From Chitinophaga sp. Cy-1792 (lineage in GTDB: Bacteria; Bacteroidota; Bacteroidia; Chitinophagales; Chitinophagaceae): a DNA stretch of 64,000 nt. Shown piece after piece: positions 25,962 to 34,806 of the stretch (its first letter is position 1; every line of letters begins with the position of its first letter). The DNA is taken from assembly GCF_011752935.1 (NCBI RefSeq), contig NZ_VWWO01000003.1, positions 682,001 to 746,000 on the forward strand. Reading direction: 5' to 3'. The notes below the pieces were generated by a model. That model worked only from the letters and a program-made list of their open reading frames with translations. It had not been told where the DNA came from and made no database searches. Both the position numbers and the translations under genes were made by a program.

Positions 25962-27011
25962 ATGGATAGCACTTTCAATGAATTTTTTATGCGACGCTGC
26001 CTGGAGCTGGCAGCAATGGGAGCAGGGAATGCTGCCCCCAATCCAATGGTTGGAGCCGTGCTGGTACACCAGGGACGCATCATCGGAGAAGGTTACCACC
26101 AACAATATGGACAGGCCCATGCTGAGGTGAACTGTGTGAACAGTGTGCCGGTAGAAGACCAGCCACTGATACCGTATGCCACCATGTATGTGAGCCTCGA
26201 ACCCTGTGCACATCACGGGAAAACACCCCCCTGTGCCGACCTGATCGTAACACACAAAATCCCGCACGTAATCATCGGTTGCATTGATACATTTTCTGCC
26301 GTAGCCGGAAAAGGTATTGAAAAGCTGAAGAACGCAGGAATAAAGGTGGAAACAGGCGTACTGGAAGCGGAATGCAGGTTTATCAACCGCCGCTTTTTTA
26401 CGTTCCATGAACAGAAACGCCCCTACGTGATCCTGAAATGGGCGCAAACCCGCAACGGCATGATCGCATCAGATGATTTTAAACCGGTGCGGATCTCTAA
26501 TAGCTATACAGACAGGCTGGTACATCGCTGGAGAAGTGAAGAAATGAGCATCCTGGTAGGTACCGGTACTGCTATTCATGATAATCCTAAACTCAGCACC
26601 AGGCTATGGCCAGGTAAAGACCCGGTAAGACTGGTGATTGATAAGGCACTCAAGGTGCCACACGAATACCACGTATGGGATGGTAGTCAGCCTACTATCT
26701 TCATTTCCGGCCGCACCGGCGATTCTGCCGGTAAATCCGAGATCATGCAGCTGGATTTTTATGACGACCTGCTTCCGCAGCTGATGGAGCAGTTGCATCA
26801 TAAAAACCTGCAAAGCGTACTGGTGGAAGGTGGCCCTTATGTACTGGAGCAGTTTATCGAAACGGGCCTTTGGGACGAATGCCGCATCATCACCGGAAGC
26901 GGCGTGCTCACTGCCGGCAAAGCAGCACCTGTATTGTCAAAAGCAACACTCTCATCGTCAGCAATGATAGATACGGACCGTGTGGATATCTATCACCGCA
27001 GCCACTCCTGA
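25962..27011 (+). CDS. ribD: Bifunctional riboflavin biosynthesis deaminase/reductase
   Basis: Second and third steps of riboflavin synthesis: zinc-dependent deamination and then reduction of the ribosyl side chain. The 349 residues start MDSTFNEFFMRRCLELA. The deaminase domain has HAEVNCV and PCAHHGKTPPC (zinc ligands and the catalytic glutamate), and the C-terminal reductase domain from about residue 150 shows PYVILKWAQTRNGMIA, ILVGTGTAIHDNPKL and LVEGGPYVLEQF. A longer frame upstream is rejected because a consensus promoter lies inside it. Other rib genes are not nearby. Confidence 0.95.
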   Translation: MDSTFNEFFMRRCLELAAMGAGNAAPNPMVGAVLVHQGRIIGEGYHQQYGQAHAEVNCVNSVPVEDQPLIPYATMYVSLEPCAHHGKTPPCADLIVTHKIPHVIIGCIDTFSAVAGKGIEKLKNAGIKVETGVLEAECRFINRRFFTFHEQKRPYVILKWAQTRNGMIASDDFKPVRISNSYTDRLVHRWRSEEMSILVGTGTAIHDNPKLSTRLWPGKDPVRLVIDKALKVPHEYHVWDGSQPTIFISGRTGDSAGKSEIMQLDFYDDLLPQLMEQLHHKNLQSVLVEGGPYVLEQFIETGLWDECRIITGSGVLTAGKAAPVLSKATLSSSAMIDTDRVDIYHRSHS

Positions 27012-27056
27012 GGCTATCCGGGCATGTGAATTAATATTGGTTTCTAAATTTTTTGA

Positions 27057-27656
27057 ATGGAGGTTTATTTTACTATTGATAAAACTGCTGTCGCTGAATT
27101 TAAAGACAGAGGCAGCAAATTTCTGGCATATGCCTACCCTGTTAAGTCGGCAGATGATGTAAAGGCATGTTTACTGGAGATCAAAAAAGAACATCCCAAA
27201 GCAACGCACCATTGTTATGCGTACCGCCTTGGTACCGACGGACTACAATTTCGTGCAAATGATGACGGGGAGCCTTCCGGTACTGCCGGTAAGCCTATCC
27301 TTGGCCAGATAGACAGTAAGCAACTCACCGATGTACTGGTGGTTGTGGTGAGATATTATGGCGGTACCTTATTAGGTGTGCCCGGATTGATCAATGCTTA
27401 TAAAGTGAGTACTGCCATGGTATTGCAGCTGATTCCGGTGATCCAGAAAAATGTGGAAAAGCGCTACCACCTGAGCTTTGACTATACCATCATGAATGAG
27501 ATAATGACGGTAGTGAAACAGCATAACGTGACCGTCCTGGCGCAGGAAATGCAACTCTTCTGCACGATGGATATTGGTGTACCCAAGAATACAGAAGAGC
27601 TGTGTTTATTGAAGCTGAATGATATCAGAGGATTGGAGATCAAGCCGATAAAATAA
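27057..27656 (+). CDS. IMPACT/YigZ-family protein
   Basis: 199 residues of the UPF0029/IMPACT family, related to the eukaryotic translational regulator IMPACT and E. coli YigZ. Typical segments are DRGSKFLAYAYPV, ATHHCYAYRLG, NDDGEPSGTAGKPIL and VVVRYYGGTLLGVPGLINAY, with a C-terminal domain (about 135-199). The biochemical role in bacteria is not settled. Its stop codon is one base away from the stop of the convergent ABC permease gene, with no visible terminator between them. Confidence 0.9.
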   Translation: MEVYFTIDKTAVAEFKDRGSKFLAYAYPVKSADDVKACLLEIKKEHPKATHHCYAYRLGTDGLQFRANDDGEPSGTAGKPILGQIDSKQLTDVLVVVVRYYGGTLLGVPGLINAYKVSTAMVLQLIPVIQKNVEKRYHLSFDYTIMNEIMTVVKQHNVTVLAQEMQLFCTMDIGVPKNTEELCLLKLNDIRGLEIKPIK

Positions 27657-27657
27657 G

Positions 27658-30030
27658 CTATTCAGATCGCAGACTTTTCACCGGGTTCATCAGGGCCGCT
27701 CTGATAGCCTGATAGCTAATGGTGAACAAGGTTAGCAATAACGCTCCCATTGCCGCGATGAGAAATACGGATATGCCTATATTTACCCGATAGTCAAATT
27801 GCTGTAGCCAGCGGTTTACAAAAAAGAATGCCAGCGGAGCAGCCAGTAATGCACTCGCCATTACCAGTATCACAAAGTCTTTCGACAGCATGGCCCAAAT
27901 CTGTGTAACAGAGGCTCCCAGCGCTTTGCGTATGCCTATTTCCTTGGTACGCTGCTCAGCTGTGAACGCCGCCAGGCCCAGCAATCCGAGGCAGGAGATG
28001 AAAATGGCAAAGCAGGTGAAGATCATGGATAAACGCCCGATCAGGACTTCCTGGCGGAATTTAGATTCGTATTCATCGTCTGCAAACTGGTATGCAAACG
28101 CACTTTCTGGACTATATCCTGCAAACACTTTTTCAATCTCCTGTATAGCAGTATGCGGATTAACCTTGCCAGCCAAACGAATAATGCCCCAGGTTTTATC
28201 AGTAGCATCAGGGATGAACATCGCCGGGTCAGCTTTTGAATAAGGAGAAAGCATGAGCGCATCTTTTACCACTCCCGCTATAAACAAACGACGGTCATTC
28301 CAGGTGATAACCTGGTTTACCGGATTGTTCAACCGCAGGCGCTTTACAGCAGCTTCATTCAGTATTACCGACTGGCTGTCAGTGGCGCTGGCGTGGAAAT
28401 CACGTCCGGCTATTATTTTCATACCGGCTGTCTGGAAATAATTATCATATACATTAAAAACCCCCATTTCAACGGTTTCTCCAGGCAGCTTACCAGGGAA
28501 ATCATCCAGGTCGTTATGGGCATAAACATCCGTTACAGGGGAGGAAGAGGCAGTAAGATTGGTAACTACACCGGTTTGCAGCAGCTGATTGCGGAAAGCG
28601 TCGAAATGATTAGCTATTTCCTTCGGAAGCCTGGTCTGAATGAGCATGTCTTTATCATAGCCGGCAGACCTGTTACGTGCATAGTCTATCTGGTTGTGAA
28701 TCACGATGGTGGCGATGATCAGGGCGATCGAACAGGTGAATTGCGCAATTACCAATGCTCTCCTGGAATTACTACTGGTTTTGCCTGTCCGCATGCCTTT
28801 AAGGATCTTCACCGGCCGGAATGAGGAGAGAATGAAGGCGGGCCTTGCTCCGGCAATGATACTCACTATTACCACTGCCGATATCAGTATTATATACAGC
28901 CAGGGTGATGAAAAAGGAATTGGTACCGTAGTGGTAGTGATCCGGTTGAACAGCGGAAGTGCCAGCATAGCCAGCATAAAGGCTATAACAGCGGCTATCA
29001 GTGTAGTAACAAAGGATTCTACCAGGAACTGGAAGATCAGGAATTGCTGTTCGGCACCTATTGCCTTACGAATACCTACTTCTTTTGCACGCTTGGAAGA
29101 GCGAGCAGTGGAGAGATTAATAAAGTTGATGCAGGCAATCAGTAATACCAGGAGGCCCACGACGCAGGCCGTGCGAATATTATCAATGAGGCCGCCCGCA
29201 TCTTTACCGTTCTCATATTTACCATACAAATGCCAACGCGATATGGGCTGTAACACTACATCCGAGCGCATGGCATTTTCGGAGGCGGTTTCTGTCTTTT
29301 CTATGTCTTTGATCTTGGCGGCAAATTGTTCCAGATTAACGCCAGGCTTCAGTTTGACGAACTCCTGGAAGCCATTGTTGCCATACCCGCTATTTCTGCT
29401 ATTTCTCACATATTCATATGCCTGCTCCATACGGCGCATCGTCATCAGGTATTTAAACCGAAAGGTTGAATTTTCAGGAAGATCTTTAAGTATACCCGTC
29501 ACTGTCAGGTTATCGGTATTATCGACGCGAACAACTTTCCCGATGGGGTCATCACTACCGAAAAGGGCTTTGGCAGCGGATTGCGTGAGTATGATGCTGT
29601 TGGGGTCTTGAAAAACAGTATTGATATCACCTTGTATAAGTGGATATTGGAAGATGTGCAGGAAATCATCGGCTACATGCGCACCGTCCAGTACTAACTT
29701 TTTTTCACCAGCTTTGAGGTTATGAAAACCCATCCAGTCGGTTTCGGCGAGGTATTCAATTTCTGGCATGGCAGACTTGAGCGTGGCTCCCAGTTTCAGG
29801 GATACTGCCTTGAAGTTGAGTATTTCCCCATTGCTGTCGAAGTTCCTTCTTACCTGGAATACCCTATCTTGTTCCGGCACCTGGCTATCAAAAGAGGCTT
29901 CATGATAGGCCCACAACCCTATGATCAGTGCTACGGCCAGTCCTGTAGCCAGTCCCAGGATATTTATTACGCTAAACCCTTTGTTGTTGCGCATATTACG
30001 GTATGCTACTTTAATATAGTTGTTGATCAT
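27658..30030 (-). CDS. MacB/FtsX-type ABC transporter permease
   Basis: 790-residue inner-membrane permease of the Bacteroidota class in which two FtsX domains are fused. It starts with the typical IKVAYRNMRNNKGFSVINILGLATG and a first helix (about 20-42), followed by a large MacB-type periplasmic domain (about 50-270), a helix group at about 280-420 with the coupling segment SSKRAKEVGIRKAIGAEQ, a second periplasmic domain, and the last three helices (about 670-780) preceded by EQRTKEIGIRKALGASV. No ATPase gene is adjacent, so its partner must be encoded elsewhere. The substrate is unknown. Confidence 0.9.
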   Translation of the reverse strand: MINNYIKVAYRNMRNNKGFSVINILGLATGLAVALIIGLWAYHEASFDSQVPEQDRVFQVRRNFDSNGEILNFKAVSLKLGATLKSAMPEIEYLAETDWMGFHNLKAGEKKLVLDGAHVADDFLHIFQYPLIQGDINTVFQDPNSIILTQSAAKALFGSDDPIGKVVRVDNTDNLTVTGILKDLPENSTFRFKYLMTMRRMEQAYEYVRNSRNSGYGNNGFQEFVKLKPGVNLEQFAAKIKDIEKTETASENAMRSDVVLQPISRWHLYGKYENGKDAGGLIDNIRTACVVGLLVLLIACINFINLSTARSSKRAKEVGIRKAIGAEQQFLIFQFLVESFVTTLIAAVIAFMLAMLALPLFNRITTTTVPIPFSSPWLYIILISAVVIVSIIAGARPAFILSSFRPVKILKGMRTGKTSSNSRRALVIAQFTCSIALIIATIVIHNQIDYARNRSAGYDKDMLIQTRLPKEIANHFDAFRNQLLQTGVVTNLTASSSPVTDVYAHNDLDDFPGKLPGETVEMGVFNVYDNYFQTAGMKIIAGRDFHASATDSQSVILNEAAVKRLRLNNPVNQVITWNDRRLFIAGVVKDALMLSPYSKADPAMFIPDATDKTWGIIRLAGKVNPHTAIQEIEKVFAGYSPESAFAYQFADDEYESKFRQEVLIGRLSMIFTCFAIFISCLGLLGLAAFTAEQRTKEIGIRKALGASVTQIWAMLSKDFVILVMASALLAAPLAFFFVNRWLQQFDYRVNIGISVFLIAAMGALLLTLFTISYQAIRAALMNPVKSLRSE

Positions 30031-30117
30031 ATGCGATGAATTAAACCCCTGAAGGGATACAGGTGAGCGTACTAACGGGGTGCCAGAGATAAAGGGTGTT
30101 GATAACCAACAGGATAA

Positions 30118-30170
30118 AATAAAAAAGCGAACGACAACTGTCCGTTTTTGGTACAGTTGTCGTTCGCTTT
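30118..30170 (-). terminator. Terminator after the hydroxyacyl-CoA dehydrogenase gene
   Basis: A perfect 18-bp stem (30124-30141 with 30153-30170) and an 11-base loop. On the minus strand it is followed by a T-rich run, and it lies 16 bases after the stop codon of the gene at 30186. Confidence 0.88.
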
Positions 30171-30185
30171 CGAATATAATAATTT

Positions 30186-31076
30186 TTAACGGGAGAATCG
30201 ATCGCTTACCACGAGGTCTTTACTACCGGCGGTATACTTATAAAACCCTTCACCGCTTTTGGCTCCCAGGTAACCGGCTGTTACCATGTTTACCAGTAAC
30301 GGACAAGGAGCATATTTAGGATTACCGAATCCATCATGCAATACGTTGAGGATAGAGAGGCATACATCCAGTCCGATGAAATCGGCCAGCTGTAAAGGTC
30401 CCATCGGATGGGCCATTCCCAGTTTCATGACGGTATCAATCTCAGCCACGCCGGCTACACCTTCAAAGAGGGAGTAGATGGCTTCGTTGATCATTGGCAT
30501 CAGGATACGGTTGGCGATAAAGCCCGGGTAGTCGTTTACTACGCAGGGTACTTTGCCCAGTTTCTCTGAAAGTGCAACGATAGTGGTGGTGACTTCTTTT
30601 TCGGTAGCATAGCCATTGATGATCTCAACCAGTTTCATGACTGGTACAGGGTTCATGAAGTGCATGCCTATTACTTTTCCGGGGCGTTTGGTAGCCGCGG
30701 CAATTTTTGTAATAGAGATGGAAGAAGTATTGGTAGCCAGTATGGTGCCTGGTTTGGCGTGCTGGTCGAGGTCCTGGAAGATTTTCAGCTTCAGGTTAAT
30801 ATTTTCAGTGGCGGCTTCCACAACGAGGTCTGCATCGCTGACACCGGAAGGTAGGTCGGTGTGGAGGCTGATGTTGGCCAGTGTTTGTGTTTTGACATCT
30901 TCTGTGATAGAGCCTTTGGTTACCTGACGATCCAGGTTTTTGGCAATAGTTTGCTGCGCCTTCTGGAGGGCAGCTTCTGAGACATCAACAAGGTTTACTG
31001 AAAATCCGTTCTGAGCGAATACATGCGCAATACCATTTCCCATAGTACCGGCGCCTATGACTGCGACTTTTTGCAT
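30186..31076 (-). CDS. 3-hydroxyacyl-CoA (3-hydroxybutyryl-CoA) dehydrogenase
   Basis: NAD-dependent oxidation of 3-hydroxyacyl-CoA in beta-oxidation, or the reverse step in butyrate-type pathways. The Rossmann motif VAVIGAGTMGNGIAHVFAQNG begins at residue 4 and the catalytic histidine lies in VIGMHFMNPVPVMKLVEI; NRILMPMINEA and GMAHPMGPLQLADFIGLD are the usual C-terminal motifs. The ATG at 31076 gives a 296-residue protein; an ATG four codons upstream (31088) is possible. It stands alone between a 14-bp inverted repeat and a strong terminator; the acyl-CoA dehydrogenase gene at 35374 could act in the same metabolism. Confidence 0.93.
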   Translation of the reverse strand: MQKVAVIGAGTMGNGIAHVFAQNGFSVNLVDVSEAALQKAQQTIAKNLDRQVTKGSITEDVKTQTLANISLHTDLPSGVSDADLVVEAATENINLKLKIFQDLDQHAKPGTILATNTSSISITKIAAATKRPGKVIGMHFMNPVPVMKLVEIINGYATEKEVTTTIVALSEKLGKVPCVVNDYPGFIANRILMPMINEAIYSLFEGVAGVAEIDTVMKLGMAHPMGPLQLADFIGLDVCLSILNVLHDGFGNPKYAPCPLLVNMVTAGYLGAKSGEGFYKYTAGSKDLVVSDRFSR

Positions 31077-31101
31077 AACGTACGACATGGTGTATGAATC
31101 T

Positions 31102-31150
31102 GTTTATTCGTTTATCTGGAGCTAATAGCTTAACAAATAAACGAATAAAC
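31102..31150. repeat. 14-bp perfect inverted repeat upstream of the dehydrogenase gene
   Basis: Arms GTTTATTCGTTTAT (31102-31115) and ATAAACGAATAAAC (31137-31150), with an inner AGCTA/TAGCT that can extend the hairpin. It fills the gap between the stop of the gene at 31154 and the start of the dehydrogenase, so it could be a terminator, an operator, or both. Confidence 0.6.
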
Positions 31151-31153
31151 GGG

Positions 31154-31810
31154 CTAATTATCGTCTTTGTTCTTGAAATCCCCTCGTTTCCAGGCTTGTA
31201 TGAATTGTGCCCATGCGAGCGGGTTAAAGATATTCTGCGGAGGTGGCTGGCCGGCGTAGTAAAGTGATGCGGCCTGACGTTTCATGTACATGTTGGTGGC
31301 TTCGCGGCCATCTACAGGTGTAACGCGGGCGAGGGCACGTAATCGGCCTGCTTCGGTATTTTTTCGCGCTATTTCGTATGCATCGTCTGGAATATCCATA
31401 CTGGCAAATGCACGCTCAAATTCTTCCCTGGTAGGATAAGGCCGGATAATAGTGGCCGGGAGATAGGTCGTATCTTCCACCATCAGCTGTATCAGTGAAT
31501 AGGCATTACCGGGCAGTGTGGCAGGAATGGTATAATTTTTCTTCTTAAAGCCAACGGCACTAAAAGTAAGGGTGTCACCCTTAAAGGCCACAATAGAGAA
31601 TACACCCTGCCTGTTGGCGATCGTACCTCTGCTTTGGCCTCGTACTATAATACTAACTGCAGGGATAGCCTTCAGACTATCTGCAGTCATAGTAATACCG
31701 GAAATCTGAATAATGCTGTCTTTGAATTCCGTTATCTGCGCCTGTAACAGGAAAGGAGATAAAAGGAATACGATAAGTAGTGACAGTCTGTAGGAACTCT
31801 TGTGCTGCAT
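31154..31810 (-). CDS. Carboxypeptidase-regulatory-like domain protein
   Basis: 218 residues with a signal peptide (about 1-25, ending LLQAQ). Residues ~35-110 form a carboxypeptidase regulatory-like beta-sandwich (SGITMTADSLKAIPAVSIIV, TIANRQGVFSIVAFKGDTLTFSAVGF), the same fold found at the N-terminus of SusC receptors. A charged C-terminal region follows (about 120-218) without a recognised domain. Homologues are widespread in Bacteroidota as envelope proteins of unknown function. It is divergent from mrp and upstream of the dehydrogenase gene on the same strand. Confidence 0.75.
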   Translation of the reverse strand: MQHKSSYRLSLLIVFLLSPFLLQAQITEFKDSIIQISGITMTADSLKAIPAVSIIVRGQSRGTIANRQGVFSIVAFKGDTLTFSAVGFKKKNYTIPATLPGNAYSLIQLMVEDTTYLPATIIRPYPTREEFERAFASMDIPDDAYEIARKNTEAGRLRALARVTPVDGREATNMYMKRQAASLYYAGQPPPQNIFNPLAWAQFIQAWKRGDFKNKDDN

Positions 31811-31886
31811 TACCGCTCTAAGATATAGAAATTATTTTAAGTATTATGATCATGCTTCCCGACAGTTAGAGAGAAGCAAATCAGAG

Positions 31887-31918
31887 TTGTAAATTAAGGC
31901 CCATTTGGGTTAACTTTG
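31887..31918 (+). promoter_or_regulatory. mrp promoter
   Basis: TTG (31887-31889), 21 bases, then TAACTTTG (31911-31918), an exact TAnnTTTG match, 29 bases before the ATG. Confidence 0.65.
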
Positions 31919-31947
31919 CAGTCTGGAATCTAATTTAACAACAATTT

Positions 31948-33045
31948 ATGATGACGAAAGAGCAGATTTTAAAGGCCCTGAGCAACGTAGAAGAACCTGA
32001 TTTAGGTAAGGATCTGGTGACGTTGAACATGGTGAAAGATATAGAGATCAATGGCAATAAGGTGAAATTTACGGTTGTACTGACTACTCCTGCCTGTCCT
32101 TTGAAAGACCTGATCCGCAACGCCTGTGTGAATGCTATTCACATGCTGGTGAGCAAGGATGCAGAGGTAGAAGTGGTGATGACCGCCAATGTAAGCAGCA
32201 AACGTAACAATGGACAGGGCGCCCTTCCTAATGTTAAGAATATTATCGTAGTGGCTTCCGGTAAAGGAGGCGTAGGTAAATCAACCGTGGCAGCAAACCT
32301 CGCCCTGGCACTGGGCCGCGATGGTGCCCGTGTAGGCCTGATGGATGCTGACATCTATGGACCTTCCGTGCCTATTATGTTCGGTGTTCGCGGCGAACGC
32401 CCGATGATGGTAAGCGTAGACGGTAAAGGCATGATCGAACCTATGGAAAAATGGGGGATTAAATTTATGTCTATCGGCCTCCTCATCGACGAAAGAGAAG
32501 CAGTGGTTTGGCGCGGACCTATGGCCAGCAGCGCTTTACGCCAGTTTGTAACCGATGTTCACTGGGGTGAACTGGATTACCTGGTTATCGACATGCCTCC
32601 TGGTACCGGTGATATTCACCTGACCCTCGTACAAACCGTTCCTATCACCGGCGCCGTAATCGTTACCACGCCGCAGGATGTGGCACTGGCAGATGCTAAA
32701 AAAGGTATCGCTATGTTCCAGGGTAAACAAATCAATGTACCTATCCTCGGACTGGTAGAAAATATGGCATATTTCACGCCTGCTGAACTGCCTGAAAATA
32801 AATACTATATCTTCGGAAAACACGGTGGCCGTAAACTGGCAGACGAACTGGAAATTCCTTTCCTGGGCGAAATTCCATTGGTACAGAGCATCCGTGAAGG
32901 TGGTGATTACGGCGAGCCTATCATGACACAAGATGATAAAGCCACCCGTAAGGCTTTCCTGGATATCGCTGGTGCTACCGCACGTGCCGTAGCCATGCGT
33001 AACGCGAATATCGCACCTACCAAAATTGTAGATATTGTAGTTTAA
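31948..33045 (+). CDS. mrp: Mrp/ApbC-type P-loop iron-sulfur carrier, lacking CxxC
   Basis: 365 residues. The N-terminal MIP18/DUF59 domain (about 1-85, EPDLGKDLVTLNMV and TTPACPL) is followed by the NTPase domain with the deviant Walker A SGKGGVGKST (about 110-119), DADIYGPSVP and DMPPGTGD. Mrp/ApbC proteins carry Fe-S clusters on a dimer-bridging CxxC located just before IFG; here that position reads MAYFTPAELPENKYYIFG and has no cysteine. The Fe-S carrier role is therefore inferred from the family and not supported by the usual ligands. It has its own promoter. Confidence 0.92.
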   Translation: MMTKEQILKALSNVEEPDLGKDLVTLNMVKDIEINGNKVKFTVVLTTPACPLKDLIRNACVNAIHMLVSKDAEVEVVMTANVSSKRNNGQGALPNVKNIIVVASGKGGVGKSTVAANLALALGRDGARVGLMDADIYGPSVPIMFGVRGERPMMVSVDGKGMIEPMEKWGIKFMSIGLLIDEREAVVWRGPMASSALRQFVTDVHWGELDYLVIDMPPGTGDIHLTLVQTVPITGAVIVTTPQDVALADAKKGIAMFQGKQINVPILGLVENMAYFTPAELPENKYYIFGKHGGRKLADELEIPFLGEIPLVQSIREGGDYGEPIMTQDDKATRKAFLDIAGATARAVAMRNANIAPTKIVDIVV

Positions 33046-33071
33046 TAACTACCACCAATAAATATTTTCCC

Positions 33072-33103
33072 GACTGACCGGAAAGGCAACTGCCCGGTCA
33101 GTC
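33072..33103. terminator. Hairpin after mrp
   Basis: GACTGACCGG (33072-33081) pairs perfectly with CCGGTCAGTC (33094-33103). No strong T-run follows, so it may be a weak terminator or an mRNA 3'-end stabiliser. Confidence 0.5.
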
Positions 33104-33184
33104 TGATTTAACCCCAGCAATGCCAACCCGACTATATCTTCCCTTAATTTTTACTGTTTAATATTCACCACATAATCCCGTAAT

Positions 33185-33835
33185 ATGTATACCGCAAAAA
33201 TTAACAGAGAAACAGACTGGAGCAAGATAGCAGCCTTCATGCGTGAATTCAGCTTCGCATTGATCGTGAATACCGACGAGCAGGGTGTACCACATGCTAC
33301 GCATATCCCTGTTTCCCTGATTGAAAAATCACCAGGCAATTTTGTGCTGCAGGGGCACATTGCCAAAGTAAACCCGCAATGGCAGTACTTTGAAAAAAAT
33401 GACACCCTGATAGTATTCTCTGCGCCGCATGCCTACGTTTCTGCTTCATGGTATGAGAAAGACAGAATTCCTACCTGGAACTATATGGCTGTTCACATAC
33501 ATGGTAAAACAAGAATATTATCGGAAGATGAACTGAGGAAAAACCTGGAACAATTGGTCGATCATTATGAAGCAGCTTCTAAATGCCCTGTACATATTAA
33601 TGATATAGATCATAAATATTTTGAAAATAACCTGAAAGCAGTTGTTGGATTTGAAACAACAGTACGAGATATTAATGCAAATTATAAATTGAGTAATAAT
33701 AAAAATGATAAGGATTTTTGCAGCGTAGTAGATCATCTGAAGGAGAGAGATCATGAATTTGATGCAAGAATAGCCGCTGAAATGGAAGTCAGAAGGCCAC
33801 AGGCCGGAGATAAAAAGGATTCCGGCATCAAATAG
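33185..33835 (+). CDS. PaiB-like FMN-binding protein
   Basis: 216 residues. The split-barrel flavin domain matches the PaiB/FMN_bind_2 family: MYTAKINRETDW, FALIVNTDEQGVPHATHIPV, LQGHIAKVNPQW, ALIVFSAPHAYVS-like LIVFSAPHAYVSASWY, and PTWNYMAVHIHGK. PaiB was first described as a negative regulator of degradative enzymes in Bacillus, but flavin-dependent enzymatic roles are also possible. The C-terminal third is distinctly AT-rich (about 33590-33720). No PaiA acetyltransferase gene is adjacent. Confidence 0.85.
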   Translation: MYTAKINRETDWSKIAAFMREFSFALIVNTDEQGVPHATHIPVSLIEKSPGNFVLQGHIAKVNPQWQYFEKNDTLIVFSAPHAYVSASWYEKDRIPTWNYMAVHIHGKTRILSEDELRKNLEQLVDHYEAASKCPVHINDIDHKYFENNLKAVVGFETTVRDINANYKLSNNKNDKDFCSVVDHLKERDHEFDARIAAEMEVRRPQAGDKKDSGIK

Positions 33836-33879
33836 TTATCAGCTGAAAATGAAATATCTTTAATTGGGCTGATTTTGCT

Positions 33880-33887
33880 TACCTTTG
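33880..33887 (+). promoter_or_regulatory. Promoter -7 element of pyrF
   Basis: TACCTTTG, an exact TAnnTTTG match, 20 bases before the ATG at 33908 and inside the longer open frame, so it fixes the start. Confidence 0.6.
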
Positions 33888-33907
33888 CGCCCCAAATAAA
33901 ACCGACT

Positions 33908-34732
33908 ATGAATAGACAGGAATTGGTAAATCTGATTAAGGAAAGACAATCTTATCTGTGTGTAGGATTGGACACGGACATGCAAAAGATCCCAAAACAC
34001 CTGCTATCTCACGCAGATCCGGTGTTTGCCTTTAACAAAGCGATCATTGATGCTACCAAAGATCTGGCGGTTGCCTACAAGATCAATACAGCATTTTATG
34101 AAAGTATGGGTATTCGCGGCTGGGAAAGCCTGCAACGTACCGTTGAGTACATTCCTTCCGGTATCTTCACCATTGCAGATGCAAAAAGAGGGGATATCGG
34201 CAATACCTCTACGCAATATGCGAAAACATTCTTCGATACCTACAAATTTGATTCTGTTACCGTAGCGCCTTACATGGGCCGCGATAGCGTAGAACCATTC
34301 CTGCAGTTTCCTGAGAAATGGGCTATCATGCTGGGTCTTACCTCCAACGAAGGAAGCCAGGACTTTCAGATGCTGAAAACAGACGGGGAATATCTCTTTG
34401 AAAAAGTATTGAAAGCAGGTATGCAATGGGGTACGCCAGATAACCTGATGTTTGTGGTAGGTGCTACACAGTCGTCACAACTGGGGCATATCCGTAAACT
34501 GGCGCCAGACAACTTCTTCCTCGTACCAGGTGTTGGTGCGCAGGGTGGTAGTCTGGAAGAAATCTCCAGACAGGCGATGAACAAAGATTGTGGCCTGCTC
34601 GTGAATGCAAGCCGTGCAATTATCTACGCCGGTAATGGTGAGGATTTTGCCGAAGAAGCAAGAAAAGTAGCGAAGCAATATCAGCTGGAAATGGCGACTT
34701 ATCTGAGTCAGTCAGCCGCTGGTACACTGTAA
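33908..34732 (+). CDS. pyrF: Orotidine 5'-phosphate decarboxylase, type 2
   Basis: Last step of UMP synthesis. The 274 residues place it in the long type-2 (subfamily 2) group. It shows SYLCVGLDTDMQKIP near the N-terminus, the catalytic DAKRGDIGNTSTQYAK (about 90-105) with the Asp-x-Lys-x-x-Asp pattern, and late FLVPGVGAQGG and LLVNASRAIIYA phosphate-binding segments. The frame is open 11 codons upstream, but the promoter lies in that part; the ATG at 33908 is preferred. A terminator follows; no other pyrimidine gene is nearby. Confidence 0.95.
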   Translation: MNRQELVNLIKERQSYLCVGLDTDMQKIPKHLLSHADPVFAFNKAIIDATKDLAVAYKINTAFYESMGIRGWESLQRTVEYIPSGIFTIADAKRGDIGNTSTQYAKTFFDTYKFDSVTVAPYMGRDSVEPFLQFPEKWAIMLGLTSNEGSQDFQMLKTDGEYLFEKVLKAGMQWGTPDNLMFVVGATQSSQLGHIRKLAPDNFFLVPGVGAQGGSLEEISRQAMNKDCGLLVNASRAIIYAGNGEDFAEEARKVAKQYQLEMATYLSQSAAGTL

Positions 34733-34767
34733 TTACAGCATACTACAGGACATCTTTATAAATTTTT

Positions 34768-34806
34768 AAAACGCAGTTTTGCTACACAGCACGACTGCGT
34801 TTTTTA
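34768..34806 (+). terminator. Terminator after pyrF
   Basis: AAAACGCAGT (34768-34777) pairs with ACTGCG followed by a T-run (34794-34806), loop of 16 bases. It overlaps the stop region of the convergent YciI-like gene and may serve both. Confidence 0.75.

Noticed and set aside
28706..29611. 301-codon plus-strand open frame opposite the ABC permease
   Set aside because: The minus-strand permease is fully conserved across this part; the antisense product has no recognisable domain.
27658..30030. Adjacent ATPase for the ABC permease
   Set aside because: Neither neighbour has Walker motifs of an ABC ATPase; the permease is therefore described as lacking a local partner.
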